A stretch of 64,000 nt of DNA from Paenibacillus sp. LHD-117 (GTDB lineage: Bacteria > Bacillota > Bacilli > Paenibacillales > Paenibacillaceae), in the NCBI RefSeq assembly GCF_030929555.1, contig NZ_JAVFVT010000007.1, positions 124,001-188,000 of the forward strand, written 5' to 3'. Made by a program: the position numbers and the translations under genes. Below are positions 9,300 to 17,257 of the stretch, piece after piece; position 1 is the stretch's first letter; each line of letters begins with the position of its first letter. The notes under the pieces were generated by a model. It saw only the letters and a list, made by a program, of their open reading frames with translations, did not search any database and was not told where the DNA came from.

Positions 9300-10094
9300 C
9301 TATTGCGCATCGGGCGGTCCTTGCACGATTCCAAGCAACTGCTCCAAGGACTGGAACATAATCGCGAACAACTTCTCGAATAACGCCGCCATTCCCGGCA
9401 GAAGCAAGATGAGAAGAATAAGGCCGACGATTATTTTGAGCGGGATGCCAATGACGAATATGTTAAATTGCGGCGCTGTTTTGGTGAGGAAACCTAAACC
9501 CAGATCGGTCAAGAACATCGCGACCACAAGGGGGGCGGACACTTGCAGCGCCAGAAGAAACGTATTGCTGAACGTACGGGTCAAAAATTCGGTCACGTTG
9601 CCGCTCATCATCCGGCTGAACATGTCGTTCGACAGCGGCAGCCATTGATAGCTGTCCATCAGCCCCGTCAGCATGTAATGGTGGCCGTTCATCATAAGGA
9701 ACACGAGCAGCATCAGCATATATTTGAAGTTGCCGAGCAGCGGAGCGGATACGCCCGTATGCGGGTCGACGACGTTCGCCATGGCGAAGCCGATCTGCAA
9801 ATCCATCAATGAGCCCGCCGTCTGCACGATCGAGAAAAACAAGTAAACTACGAAACCTAGCAATACGCCGATAAGAATTTCTCGAATGACGACGAGCAAG
9901 TATTGCGCATCCGTCACGATCGTCTGATCGATCCCGTAGGACAGAAATACGATAAACGAAATAAAAAATCCCAAACCGATCTTAAAAACATTCGGCACGC
10001 CTCGCGAAGAAAAGACAGGTGCAACGACGAAAAACGCAGTCATTCGACAAAAAATAAGCAAAAAAATAGGAAACCCTTGAACGATTGCACTCAT
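9300..10094 (-). CDS. fliR: Flagellar export protein FliR
   Basis: A 264-residue polytopic membrane protein with about six hydrophobic helices and a short charged tail, matching FliR of the FliPQR export pore. It starts MSAIVQGFPIFLLIFCRMTA, a usual FliR opening. It lies 14 bp before flhB and 13 bp after fliQ in the order fliP-fliQ-fliR-flhB seen in most flagellar operons. The assignment rests on sequence, length and order, all of which agree. Confidence 0.96.
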   Translation of the reverse strand: MSAIVQGFPIFLLIFCRMTAFFVVAPVFSSRGVPNVFKIGLGFFISFIVFLSYGIDQTIVTDAQYLLVVIREILIGVLLGFVVYLFFSIVQTAGSLMDLQIGFAMANVVDPHTGVSAPLLGNFKYMLMLLVFLMMNGHHYMLTGLMDSYQWLPLSNDMFSRMMSGNVTEFLTRTFSNTFLLALQVSAPLVVAMFLTDLGLGFLTKTAPQFNIFVIGIPLKIIVGLILLILLLPGMAALFEKLFAIMFQSLEQLLGIVQGPPDAQ

Positions 10095-10107
10095 CGACTC
10101 TCACAAC

Positions 10108-10377
10108 CTAACCGATGTAATTATGAAGATTGTTCAGCAGCCGGTAAGTGAAGTCGACAACCGTATTCAGTATCCATGGACCAAAAACAATGATTGCGAT
10201 AAAAACGGCCACGATCTTCGGAACGAAAGCGAGCGTCTGCTCTTGGATCTGAGTCGTCGCCTGGAATATGCTGATCAGCAAACCAACGACCAAAGCGAGA
10301 ACCAGCATTGGAGCGCTGGCTTTCAGAACCGTATAGACCGCTTCGCTTGCCAAACCGATGACGAAGTCGGCACTCAT
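10108..10377 (-). CDS. fliQ: Flagellar export protein FliQ
   Basis: An 89-residue protein with two hydrophobic helices separated by the short loop FQATTQIQEQTLAFVPK, a conserved FliQ signature. FliQ packs around the FliP/FliR core of the flagellar export pore. The full length matches the family (about 89 residues). It lies between fliP and fliR with gaps of 22 and 13 bp. Confidence 0.97.
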   Translation of the reverse strand: MSADFVIGLASEAVYTVLKASAPMLVLALVVGLLISIFQATTQIQEQTLAFVPKIVAVFIAIIVFGPWILNTVVDFTYRLLNNLHNYIG

Positions 10378-10399
10378 GCGCGGTTCCCTCCGTGTGTCA

Positions 10400-11164
10400 T
10401 CATGTGTTGAAGCTGAGCAGCAGCGACTTGACGATCAGGTACCACCCGTCTACTAACACGAAGAGCAGCAGCTTGAACGGCAACGATATCATGATCGGAG
10501 GCAGCATCATCATACCCATCGCCATCAACGTGCTTGCAACGATCATGTCAATAACCAGAAACGGGATAAAAATCATAAAGCCCATCTGAAATGCAGTCTT
10601 CAGTTCGCTGATGGCATAGGCCGGAATGAGTACCGTCAGAGGGATCTCCTCGTAAGACGACGGCTTCTCGGTTTGCGTGTAATTCATGAACAACAGCAAA
10701 TCCTTCTCCCTTGTATGGGAGAACATAAATTTCTTCATCGGAACGGCCGCTGCTTCGAATGCTTGCGTCTGGGTCAGCTCGCCCTTCATGTAAGGCTGGA
10801 GCGCGACTTCATTCACTTGCCCGAAGGTAGGCGCCATAATGAAGAATGTTAGGAACATGGCCAAACCGATCAACACCTGGTTGGGCGGCATCTGCTGCGT
10901 GCCTAACGACGTACGCACGAAACCCAATACGATGACGATTCGGGTAAAGCTGGTCATCAGCACCATGATCGCCGGCGCTACGCTTAATACCGTAATGATG
11001 AGCAGCAGCGACAGCGCGCTGGTACCGGGCTGTTCCCCTTGACCGCCGTTATCGCCGATGTTGATCGAAATATCGGGCAGCGGCTCCGCGAATGCTTGGC
11101 TCTGAAGCAGCAATGAAAGCAGCAGAACGGCGAAGAAGGACATCCACCTCTTATTTCTCATCAT
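10400..11164 (-). CDS. fliP: Flagellar export protein FliP
   Basis: A 254-residue export-pore protein with a cleavable signal peptide (MRNKRWMSFFAVLLLSLLLQ followed by SQAFAEPLP), as is usual for FliP. About four membrane helices follow. Conserved FliP stretches include MTSFTRIVIVLGFVRTSLGT, PPNQVLIGLAMFLTFF and AYAISELKTAFQMGF. The start overlaps the end of fliO by 14 bp, indicating coupling. Two adjacent ATG codons are possible starts and differ by one residue. Confidence 0.97.
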   Translation of the reverse strand: MMRNKRWMSFFAVLLLSLLLQSQAFAEPLPDISINIGDNGGQGEQPGTSALSLLLIITVLSVAPAIMVLMTSFTRIVIVLGFVRTSLGTQQMPPNQVLIGLAMFLTFFIMAPTFGQVNEVALQPYMKGELTQTQAFEAAAVPMKKFMFSHTREKDLLLFMNYTQTEKPSSYEEIPLTVLIPAYAISELKTAFQMGFMIFIPFLVIDMIVASTLMAMGMMMLPPIMISLPFKLLLFVLVDGWYLIVKSLLLSFNT

Positions 11165-11792
11165 CCATCAACCGTTCGTTCGTATTTTGTTTGTTCAATA
11201 GATTCTCGATCTGCTCCTTGCGACCTGCCTGCTGGCTGAGCTTGCTCTGCAGCAATTGTTGGAAGGAAGCCGATTCGTTCCAGCGTTCGTTCGCCGGCTG
11301 CTTCTCTTCTTCTTTCTTGCCGCGCCAGCGGTTGATCATGGAGGCTACATCCTTAGGCGTCCAAACGTTCTCCGTTTGTTTCTCAAGCGCCGATATTACT
11401 TGCGCGACTTGATCCGGATCGTCCATCTTGTCGAGCAGCGTGATTGTTTCCCCAACGCCTACTATGTAGATCTTGCCGGCAATCTCCACGACTTGCATGG
11501 AGCTGTTCTGCCCGAGGGCGATTCCCCCGAGCGATCGCATCGAGCGATTAGCGCCCCAAGCGCGGCTGCGATTCGACAGCCACTTGATCACGAGGACGAT
11601 TAGCGTAATGACGATCGCCAGCGACACGATCACCCAGACAAGGCCGCCGAGCAAGTCGCCCGGCGCAGATCCGGGGATCGTGCTGGGAATATCGCCGTTT
11701 GCGCCGCTCTCCCCGAGCTTGGCGGCCGCTACCCCCGGCAAAACCGACAGGCCTGCCGCGGCGAGCACAGCGGAGCATGTTTGCAATTTCAT
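11151..11792 (-). CDS. fliO: Flagellar biosynthetic protein FliO (FliZ)
   Basis: A 213-residue protein with an N-terminal signal-like segment, one strong membrane helix (about 50-70, LVWVIVSLAIVITLIVLVI), then a small cytoplasmic domain with the FliO pattern LGQNSSMQVVEIAGKIYIVG. The remaining tail is charged and Gln/Asn-rich. FliO helps assemble FliP in the export gate. It lies between cheY and fliP, where B. subtilis carries fliZ (fliO). The ribosome site before the ATG is not obvious, so the exact start is less certain than the identity. Confidence 0.9.
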   Translation of the reverse strand: MKLQTCSAVLAAAGLSVLPGVAAAKLGESGANGDIPSTIPGSAPGDLLGGLVWVIVSLAIVITLIVLVIKWLSNRSRAWGANRSMRSLGGIALGQNSSMQVVEIAGKIYIVGVGETITLLDKMDDPDQVAQVISALEKQTENVWTPKDVASMINRWRGKKEEEKQPANERWNESASFQQLLQSKLSQQAGRKEQIENLLNKQNTNERLMDDEK

Positions 11793-11807
11793 AGCGCTGC
11801 CGGAGCC

Positions 11808-12170
11808 TTATCCCAGCGTCTTCTTAATCGCTTCGATAACGCGATCCGCTTGGAAGGGTTTGACGATGAAGTCTTTGGCGCCCGCTTGAATCGCATCGAT
11901 GACCATTGCTTGTTGTCCCATGGCGGAACACATGATAACTTTGGCGTTGCCGTCCATTTTTTTGATTTCCTTAAGCGCCGAAATTCCGTCCATCTCGGGC
12001 ATCGTGATGTCCATCGTGATCAGGTCCGGCTTCAATTCCTTGTACTTCTCGACCGCTTGCGCGCCGTCCTGCGCCTCTCCTACTACCTCGTAGCCATTTT
12101 TCGACAAAATATCGCGAATCATCATACGCATGAATGCAGCGTCGTCAACGATCAGAATGCGGTTTGCCAT
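11808..12170 (-). CDS. cheY: Chemotaxis response regulator CheY
   Basis: A 120-residue single receiver domain: acidic pair Asp9/Asp10 in ILIVDDAAFMR, phospho-acceptor Asp54 in ITMDITMPEMDG, a Ser in VIMCSAMGQ and Lys in FIVKPFQ. Phospho-CheY binds the switch (FliM/FliY). The start chosen is the second in-frame ATG (12170), because AGGAGG lies 8 nt before it. The ATG two codons upstream is only 2 nt from that site. It lies between fliY and fliO, as in Bacillus. Confidence 0.97.
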   Translation of the reverse strand: MANRILIVDDAAFMRMMIRDILSKNGYEVVGEAQDGAQAVEKYKELKPDLITMDITMPEMDGISALKEIKKMDGNAKVIMCSAMGQQAMVIDAIQAGAKDFIVKPFQADRVIEAIKKTLG

Positions 12171-12190
12171 CTTCATTTCCTCCTAGGATG

Positions 12191-13432
12191 TTATTGTAAT
12201 TTTTGAATGCGGTCCCATTGGCTGACGATATCTGTGACGCGGACGCCGAAGTTCTCATCGATGACAACAACCTCGCCTTTGGCAATCAGCTTGTTGTTGA
12301 CCAGAATGTCTACCGGCTCGCCTGCTAGCTTGTCCAGCTCGATGATGGAGCCTTGAGACAGCTCGAGAATATCCTTAATTTGCTTCTGGGTTCTACCTAA
12401 TTCTACAGTGACTTTCAGCGGTATGTCGAGCAATAAATTCAGATTTGTGCCGTCTTGCGGGACGAAAGGCGCATTGTTGAAATTCGCGAACTGCACGGGC
12501 TGGACATTGACGTTCCGATTGTGGCTTTGGGCATGCGCTGGAGGTCCCGGATAACCCATGTGGCCATCGTAGCTTGCTGCCGGAATCCCATATCCGGCCG
12601 GCGGATGCATAGGCTGTTGTGCCTGCGGCTGCGGCGGCGCCATCATGGCTGCCGCTGCCGTTTGCTGCATGGCGGCTTGCTGCTCCGCGGCCGCCGTCGT
12701 CCTCGCCGGTTCAGGCGCCGCTGGCGCTTCCGGAAGCTCCGTTTCACCCATAAGCGTCGATACCATCTGTTTCGCGAACGACACCGGCAGAAGCTGCATG
12801 ATGGTCGAATCGATCAACTCCCCGATCGTCAGATGGAACGAGATTTTGATGAAGACGTCCACGGGAGGCAAATGCCCCATGCCGTCGCCGTTGTTGACGT
12901 CCAGAATATCGATGCCGGGAGGCGAGATGTTGACGAATCGGTTGAAGATCGTGGACATCGAAGTCGCCGAGGAGCCCATCATCTGGTTCATCGCTTCCTG
13001 AACCGCGCTGATGTGAATTTCGTTCAGCTCTCCCGCTTCCACCTGTCCTTCTCCGCCAAGCATCAGATCCGCGATGACCTGAGCGTCTTTCGTGCGGATG
13101 ACCAGGGAGTTGATGCCTTCGAAGCCGTCCACATATTGCACGCTGACCGCCACATGAGGTTTAGGGAAAATATCTCCCAGCTCTTCCCTTTTCACCAGCG
13201 TGACTTGAGGCGTCGTAATGTCAACTTTTTTGCCGAGCAGCGTGGACAACGCCGTTGCGGCGCTTCCGAACGTAATATTGCCGATCTCGCCCAGCGCGTC
13301 TTGTTCGATCGAGGACAGATAATCCGACAATTGAACTTCGTTGGAAGGGGCTTGGAACTCTTCCGGTTCATTGGAGGATTGACGAAGCAACGCGTCGATT
13401 TCCTCCTGTGACAAATAATCCTTACTCATCAT
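12191..13432 (-). CDS. fliY: Flagellar switch phosphatase FliY (CheC-like plus FliN domain)
   Basis: A 413-residue protein with an N-terminal LSQEEIDALL peptide that binds CheY-P, a central CheC/FliM-like region (about 35-215) containing two phosphatase-type helices (SIEQDALGEIGNITFGSAAT and NEIHISAVQEAMNQMMGSSA), a Pro/Ala/Gln-rich linker (about 225-310), and a C-terminal FliN/SpoA domain (LDIPLKVTVELGRTQKQIK). FliY is the Gram-positive replacement for FliN and dephosphorylates CheY-P at the C ring. It overlaps the end of fliM by 11 bp. Two adjacent ATG codons could start it. Confidence 0.96.
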   Translation of the reverse strand: MMSKDYLSQEEIDALLRQSSNEPEEFQAPSNEVQLSDYLSSIEQDALGEIGNITFGSAATALSTLLGKKVDITTPQVTLVKREELGDIFPKPHVAVSVQYVDGFEGINSLVIRTKDAQVIADLMLGGEGQVEAGELNEIHISAVQEAMNQMMGSSATSMSTIFNRFVNISPPGIDILDVNNGDGMGHLPPVDVFIKISFHLTIGELIDSTIMQLLPVSFAKQMVSTLMGETELPEAPAAPEPARTTAAAEQQAAMQQTAAAAMMAPPQPQAQQPMHPPAGYGIPAASYDGHMGYPGPPAHAQSHNRNVNVQPVQFANFNNAPFVPQDGTNLNLLLDIPLKVTVELGRTQKQIKDILELSQGSIIELDKLAGEPVDILVNNKLIAKGEVVVIDENFGVRVTDIVSQWDRIQKLQ

Positions 13433-14423
13433 AATCTTCCTCCGCTCCTTCGCTTACAATTTCGTCTACCTGAACGGCCAGCCTATCCTTGACGGAGCCC
13501 GGACTGCCGATAAACTTCAGCTTGTCCCCGACTTTGATGCGCAGTCCTTCATCGACCTTCTTGCCCAGCGTCAGAACGTCGCCGACGCCAAGCGACAGGA
13601 ATTCCTGGATCGTAATGGACGACTCGCCCAGCTCGGCCACGATCGGAAGCTTTGCTTTATTGACCCGCTGCTCCAGAATCTCGACTTCTTCGGGAATACG
13701 TTCCTTCTTCTGGGACACGAACCAATGATGGACGGATAACCGCGGCATGATCGGCTCGATGACGACATGGGGGATACATAGGTTGATCATACCTGTCGTA
13801 TCACCGATCTTCGTGCTGAACGAGATCAGGGCGATCGTTTCGTTCGGGGACACGATCTGCATGAACTGCGGATTCGTCTCCAGCGCTTCCAGCCTTGGCG
13901 ATATATCGATCACCGTCTTCCACGCTTCTTGCAAACTTTCAAACGTTCTGGCAAAAATACGTTCCATGACGGTCGTTTCTATTTCGGTCAGATTGTTGAT
14001 CTTGGACGGCGCGGTGCCTTGACCTCCCAGCATACGATCGAGCATGGCGTAGGCGACGTTCGGATGAACCTCCAGCACCATCCGTCCCTCGAGCGGCTCC
14101 GCCTCGAAAATGTTCAGAATCGTCATCTTCGGTATAGAGCGGATGAATTCGTCATAGGGCAATTGTTCCACGTCTACCACATTAATTTGTACAAAGGTAC
14201 GAAGCTGCGCCGAGAAATAGGTTGTCAAATATCGCGCGAAGTTTTCGTGAATGCGAGTCAAGCTCCGGATATGGTCCTTTGAAAAGCGGACGGCGCGTTT
14301 GAAATCATATACGCTTACCTTGCGGGTAATCTCTTCCTTCTTCAGATCCTCCGCGTCCATCTCTCCGGAAGACAACGCTGCTAGCAGGGCGTCTATCTCG
14401 TTCTGCGATAGTACGTCAACCAA
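13422..14423 (-). CDS. fliM: Flagellar motor switch protein FliM (TTG start)
   Basis: A 333-residue C-ring protein: CheY-P-binding N-terminal peptide LSQNEIDALLAAL, CheC-like middle domain (about 40-230) with VRFSKDHIRSLTRIHENFAR, and a C-terminal SpoA domain. The start chosen is TTG at 14423, because AGGAGG occupies 14432-14437 with 8 nt spacing. The longer frame opening at GTG 14432 would start inside that ribosome site. Upstream lies a 166-bp repeat element separating it from fliL. Downstream it overlaps fliY. Confidence 0.95.
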   Translation of the reverse strand: MVDVLSQNEIDALLAALSSGEMDAEDLKKEEITRKVSVYDFKRAVRFSKDHIRSLTRIHENFARYLTTYFSAQLRTFVQINVVDVEQLPYDEFIRSIPKMTILNIFEAEPLEGRMVLEVHPNVAYAMLDRMLGGQGTAPSKINNLTEIETTVMERIFARTFESLQEAWKTVIDISPRLEALETNPQFMQIVSPNETIALISFSTKIGDTTGMINLCIPHVVIEPIMPRLSVHHWFVSQKKERIPEEVEILEQRVNKAKLPIVAELGESSITIQEFLSLGVGDVLTLGKKVDEGLRIKVGDKLKFIGSPGSVKDRLAVQVDEIVSEGAEEDYDE

Positions 14424-14448
14424 TTCTCTCACCTCCTTCGATATGGTA

Positions 14449-14614
14449 GTTCAAATAGCCCGATTTTGATCACGAAGTTTATCATGAAGCATATTCGACA
14501 TCGAACTTTGAACTCATCCGGAACTTCCGATGCTCACGTAGCTCTGCTACGCTCCGCTTCTCAGTTCTCGGATTCGTCCAATTTTCTCGGTGCTGAAAAC
14601 CGGACAATTTGAAC
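14449..14614 (-). repeat. Intercistronic palindromic repeat, copy 1 (fliL|fliM)
   Basis: A 166-bp element that fills the gap between the fliL stop and the fliM ribosome site. Its ends are inverted repeats: 25 bp starting GTTCAAAT on the plus strand pairs with the other end at 20 of 25 positions. The centre holds the hairpin CGTAGC-TCT-GCTACG, flanked by TCCG-GAACT pairing with AGTTC-T-CGGA. Related copies at 35144-35347 and 61674-61836 share long stretches such as CTCACGTAGCTCTGCTACGC and GAACTCA. It begins 23 nt after the fliL stop region and ends 25 nt before the fliM start. I know of no named family for it. Confidence 0.85.
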
Positions 14615-14637
14615 CTTCATTTTATTACAATCTAATT

Positions 14638-15102
14638 CTATAACTCCGTAATGATGAAGTCCGTTATTTCCACCTTGATCAGCTTGCCTTTCGGCAGAGC
14701 CGGGTTAATGAGATTGAGCAGCTTGGATTCGAGAGCGTCTTCGCCTTGCGAGCCGTTCAATTCTTCCGCGCTCGTATCGGCGAGCGTGCGGCTGAGCATC
14801 GGTTTGATTTCGATTTCGAGCAGCTTGTCGAAGTCTTCTTTCGTCTTCTTGTCGTCAAGCTGGAACGCAAAGCTAATGATGACCACTTTCTCCGGATCCT
14901 TCAGATTGCGGCGGAAATCATTGAGTTCGGCTGTCACCTCGACACGCTCATCGGCCGAAAGCACTTCGATTTCGACCGGTTCCTTCTCGGCAGTCCCGTC
15001 AGCTGGATCGTTGAACAACGAACGGAACAAGATAATGGATACGATGGCGATTAAAGTAATGGATAACAAAATCGTTATTAACCAAGGCAACATTTTTTTC
15101 AT
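14638..15102 (-). CDS. fliL: Flagellar basal body-associated protein FliL
   Basis: A 154-residue single-pass membrane protein: one N-terminal helix (about 5-28), a short acidic linker, then the periplasmic-side FliL domain with VTAELNDFRRNLKDPEKVVI and a C-terminal ITDFIITEL, the usual FliL ending. FliL supports stator function near the motor. It overlaps swrD/flbD by 4 bp upstream. Downstream, the spacing to fliM is unusually wide because of the repeat element. Confidence 0.94.
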   Translation of the reverse strand: MKKMLPWLITILLSITLIAIVSIILFRSLFNDPADGTAEKEPVEIEVLSADERVEVTAELNDFRRNLKDPEKVVIISFAFQLDDKKTKEDFDKLLEIEIKPMLSRTLADTSAEELNGSQGEDALESKLLNLINPALPKGKLIKVEITDFIITEL

Positions 15103-15326
15103 GACGTAGGACCCTCCGTTTGATCACTCTTTTGGGCCGCCGCGACGAGGCCTATTGTTTGAAGAAACTGCTGATTTAAGAGCAGAAGCTCGGAAGATTT
15201 CTCCTTCACCACCAGCTTCTTGCCTGTCGTGAGCGTAATCACGGTATCAGCAGCCTCTTCAATCAATTCAATGAGAAGCGCGTTGATGATGACTTTGGTT
15301 CCATTCAATCGCGTTACGGTAATCAT
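15099..15326 (-). CDS. swrD: FlbD/SwrD family flagellar protein
   Basis: A 75-residue protein starting MITVTRLNGTKVIINALLIE, with TTGKKLVVKEKSSELL, matching the small FlbD family (SwrD/YlzI in B. subtilis). SwrD is reported to raise flagellar motor power in B. subtilis and is encoded between the hook gene and fliL, exactly the position seen here. No membrane segment is visible. It overlaps fliL by 4 bp. Confidence 0.9.
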   Translation of the reverse strand: MITVTRLNGTKVIINALLIELIEEAADTVITLTTGKKLVVKEKSSELLLLNQQFLQTIGLVAAAQKSDQTEGPTS

Positions 15327-15398
15327 TAGCTACCCCCTTGCTATGTAGGGGAGGCCGCGAAGGCGGTCCTCCCGATTGGTTTGCCCTTAGGCTATGGA

Positions 15399-16211
15399 TT
15401 AACGTTTCAGGTTAACGACCTCTTGCAATATTTCGTCGGAAGTCGTAATGATTCTGGAGTTAGCTTGGAAGCCGCGCTGCGCGACGATCATCTCCGTGAA
15501 CTCGGCGGTCAAGTCGACGTTCGACATCTCCAGCTGTCCGGAAATGATGGCGCCCGTACCGAATTCGGGATCGTTTGCGGTCAGCAGCTCGAACTCGCCG
15601 TCCGGATTCGCGTTGACCGTCATCCGGTACAGGTTGCCACCCAGCTTCTCCAGGCCGCTCGGATTAACGACTTTCGCAACGCCGAGCTGCGCGACCTCGA
15701 CTTGGCCTTCAGCCGTAACGCCGATGACGGTGCCGTCCTGGCTGATCGAGAATGCCGTGACTTCTTCGTCTAATACAATCGGAGCGCCGTCCGCGCCGAG
15801 CACGAACAAGCCGTCGGACGTTACAAGCTGCCTTGCGGCATCAAGTGTGAAGTTCCCCGCGCGGGTCAAGAGCATCTCCGCGTCTTCGCCTGCCGATACG
15901 ACAAAAAATCCGTCGCCGTCGATTCGAAGATCCGTCGCTTGGTTCGTCGTCATCGCGCTGCCCGCCGTATGGATGGTATCGATCGAGCCGATCGAAACGC
16001 CAAGACCGATCTGCTTGGCGTTCACGCCGCCTCGTTCTCCTTCTTCCGGAGCAGTCACGCCGGCTACCGTCTGGCTAAGGATATCCTGGAACATGACTCG
16101 GCCTGCTTTGAAGCCTACCGTGTTCACGTTCGCGATGTTATTGCCGATAACGTCAAGCTTCGTTTGGAAGCCCCTCATGCCGGACACGCCGGAATACATC
16201 GATCTTAACAT
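15399..16211 (-). CDS. flgE: Flagellar hook/rod protein (FlgE, formerly called FlgG in Bacillus)
   Basis: A 270-residue axial protein with the N-terminal Flg_bb_rod motif MYSGVSGMRGFQTKLDVIGN followed by NIANVNTVGFK, a central D1-like region (LRIDGDGFFVV, LTRAGNFTLD) and the C-terminal coiled segment GQLEMSNVDLTAEFTEMIVA. It resembles the short FlgE/FlgG protein encoded at this site in B. subtilis, where genetic work showed it to be the hook subunit rather than the distal rod. Database naming of these short proteins swings between flgE and flgG. It lies 72 bp before swrD. Confidence 0.9.
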   Translation of the reverse strand: MLRSMYSGVSGMRGFQTKLDVIGNNIANVNTVGFKAGRVMFQDILSQTVAGVTAPEEGERGGVNAKQIGLGVSIGSIDTIHTAGSAMTTNQATDLRIDGDGFFVVSAGEDAEMLLTRAGNFTLDAARQLVTSDGLFVLGADGAPIVLDEEVTAFSISQDGTVIGVTAEGQVEVAQLGVAKVVNPSGLEKLGGNLYRMTVNANPDGEFELLTANDPEFGTGAIISGQLEMSNVDLTAEFTEMIVAQRGFQANSRIITTSDEILQEVVNLKR

Positions 16212-16306
16212 AGCCTCTATTCCTCCAATGGTTCATATAATGGCGATCCTTCCTTGCAGCCGCTTCTGTCGGTCCACGGCTCCGGCTTCCTCCGCGAGGT
16301 CCAGCC

Positions 16307-16699
16307 TCAATTCAATATGATCGCGCTGTCGATTTGGGTGAATACGTTGCTTTTCATTTGATTCCCGTCCAGCGCCGTTACAACGGTCCTGCTGGGCACG
16401 TTCACGATCATGGCGATGTCCCGATATACGATAAGCGAATCCTTGGCGCCCTTCGATGCCGCGTCGTCGACCGCTTTCATGATTTGGGATAACGATTCGG
16501 GCTGCAGCTTGATGCCCCGCTGCTCCATCCTCGTCTCCGCGTGATGGCTGAACTTTAATACTTTCGATTCGAGCAAGTCCCGGAATTCGGTCGAGACCGG
16601 CCTTCCTGCTTGCGACATGCTGCTTTTGTCCGACTTGTCAAGCTGAAGCGGCGTTGACTTGATCGGAAACAAATGACCGATTTTCATGCTCTCGCTCAC
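16307..16699 (-). CDS. Conserved flagellar operon protein (TIGR02530/flg_new type)
   Basis: A 130-residue soluble protein with the segment FRDLLESKVLKFSHHAETRM, followed by EQRGIKLQPESLSQIMKAVD and YRDIAMIVNVPSRTVVTALD, which fits the small 'flagellar operon protein' family found between flgD and flgE in Gram-positive bacteria. Its function is not established, and a role in hook assembly is only inferred from position. The GTG start shares one base with the flgD stop (TAGTG) and has GAGG 10 nt upstream. No membrane or signal segment is visible. Confidence 0.85.
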   Translation of the reverse strand: MSESMKIGHLFPIKSTPLQLDKSDKSSMSQAGRPVSTEFRDLLESKVLKFSHHAETRMEQRGIKLQPESLSQIMKAVDDAASKGAKDSLIVYRDIAMIVNVPSRTVVTALDGNQMKSNVFTQIDSAIILN

Positions 16700-17205
16700 T
16701 ACGTTTCCACCTCTTCCGTCCCCTCGGCGCCTTCTTCGCTCGATTCGTCCCCAGGCTCTCCAACCTGAATCTCCGTCTCCGAAATAGATACGACGTAATC
16801 GAGCGCGACTTCCTTGTCACCCGACTTGGCGTAGAGAATGCCGTCCTTGGACAAGATGGAATCGACTTTGCCGCTCAGCGAAGTCACTTCGCCTTGTTCG
16901 TCGTATTCGTACCATTCGACGTATTTGCCGATCAGACTCGAAGCTGAACCGATGCTCTGGCGCATGAGCGCGAGTTCGTCAGCCATGTTCATCAGCTGCT
17001 CGACGGACGTGAACTGAGCCATTTGGGCGATGAAGTCCTTATCCTGCATCGGCTGCATCGGATCTTGGTTCCGAAGCTGCGTCACGAGAATGGAAAGAAA
17101 TTGGTCTTTGCCGAGCACGTCGGTCTGCTTCCTGTTCGCTGCCGCCTGTACGTTCGTCTTGTCGTAATTCGGCCATACGTTGCGGGTCGACACTGCGTCT
17201 GTCAA
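16699..17205 (-). CDS. flgD: Flagellar hook capping protein FlgD (TTG start)
   Basis: A 168-residue hook-scaffold protein with the diagnostic LGKDQFLSILVTQLRNQDPM and FIAQMAQFTSVEQLMNM motifs, followed by a beta-rich FlgD Ig-like part and an acidic Glu-rich tail. FlgD caps the growing hook. TTG at 17205 is preferred: GGAGG lies 8 nt upstream, and the resulting start (M)TDAVSTRNVWP resembles FlgD starts in related bacteria. An ATG 5 codons upstream has a weaker ribosome site. It lies between fliK and the TIGR02530-type gene. Confidence 0.94.
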   Translation of the reverse strand: MTDAVSTRNVWPNYDKTNVQAAANRKQTDVLGKDQFLSILVTQLRNQDPMQPMQDKDFIAQMAQFTSVEQLMNMADELALMRQSIGSASSLIGKYVEWYEYDEQGEVTSLSGKVDSILSKDGILYAKSGDKEVALDYVVSISETEIQVGEPGDESSEEGAEGTEEVET

Positions 17206-17257
17206 TGTCTTCACCTCCATCCCTTCCCCGTTAGCTTCACACGGCTTACCGGTCGGT

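Noticed and set aside
12455..13411. 318-codon plus-strand open frame
   Set aside because: Antisense to fliY; strongly Arg/His-biased composition typical of a shadow frame.
14449..14614. Reading the repeat elements as Rho-independent terminators
   Set aside because: They contain hairpins but no T-run after them on the minus strand, and they lie inside operons whose downstream genes need expression.
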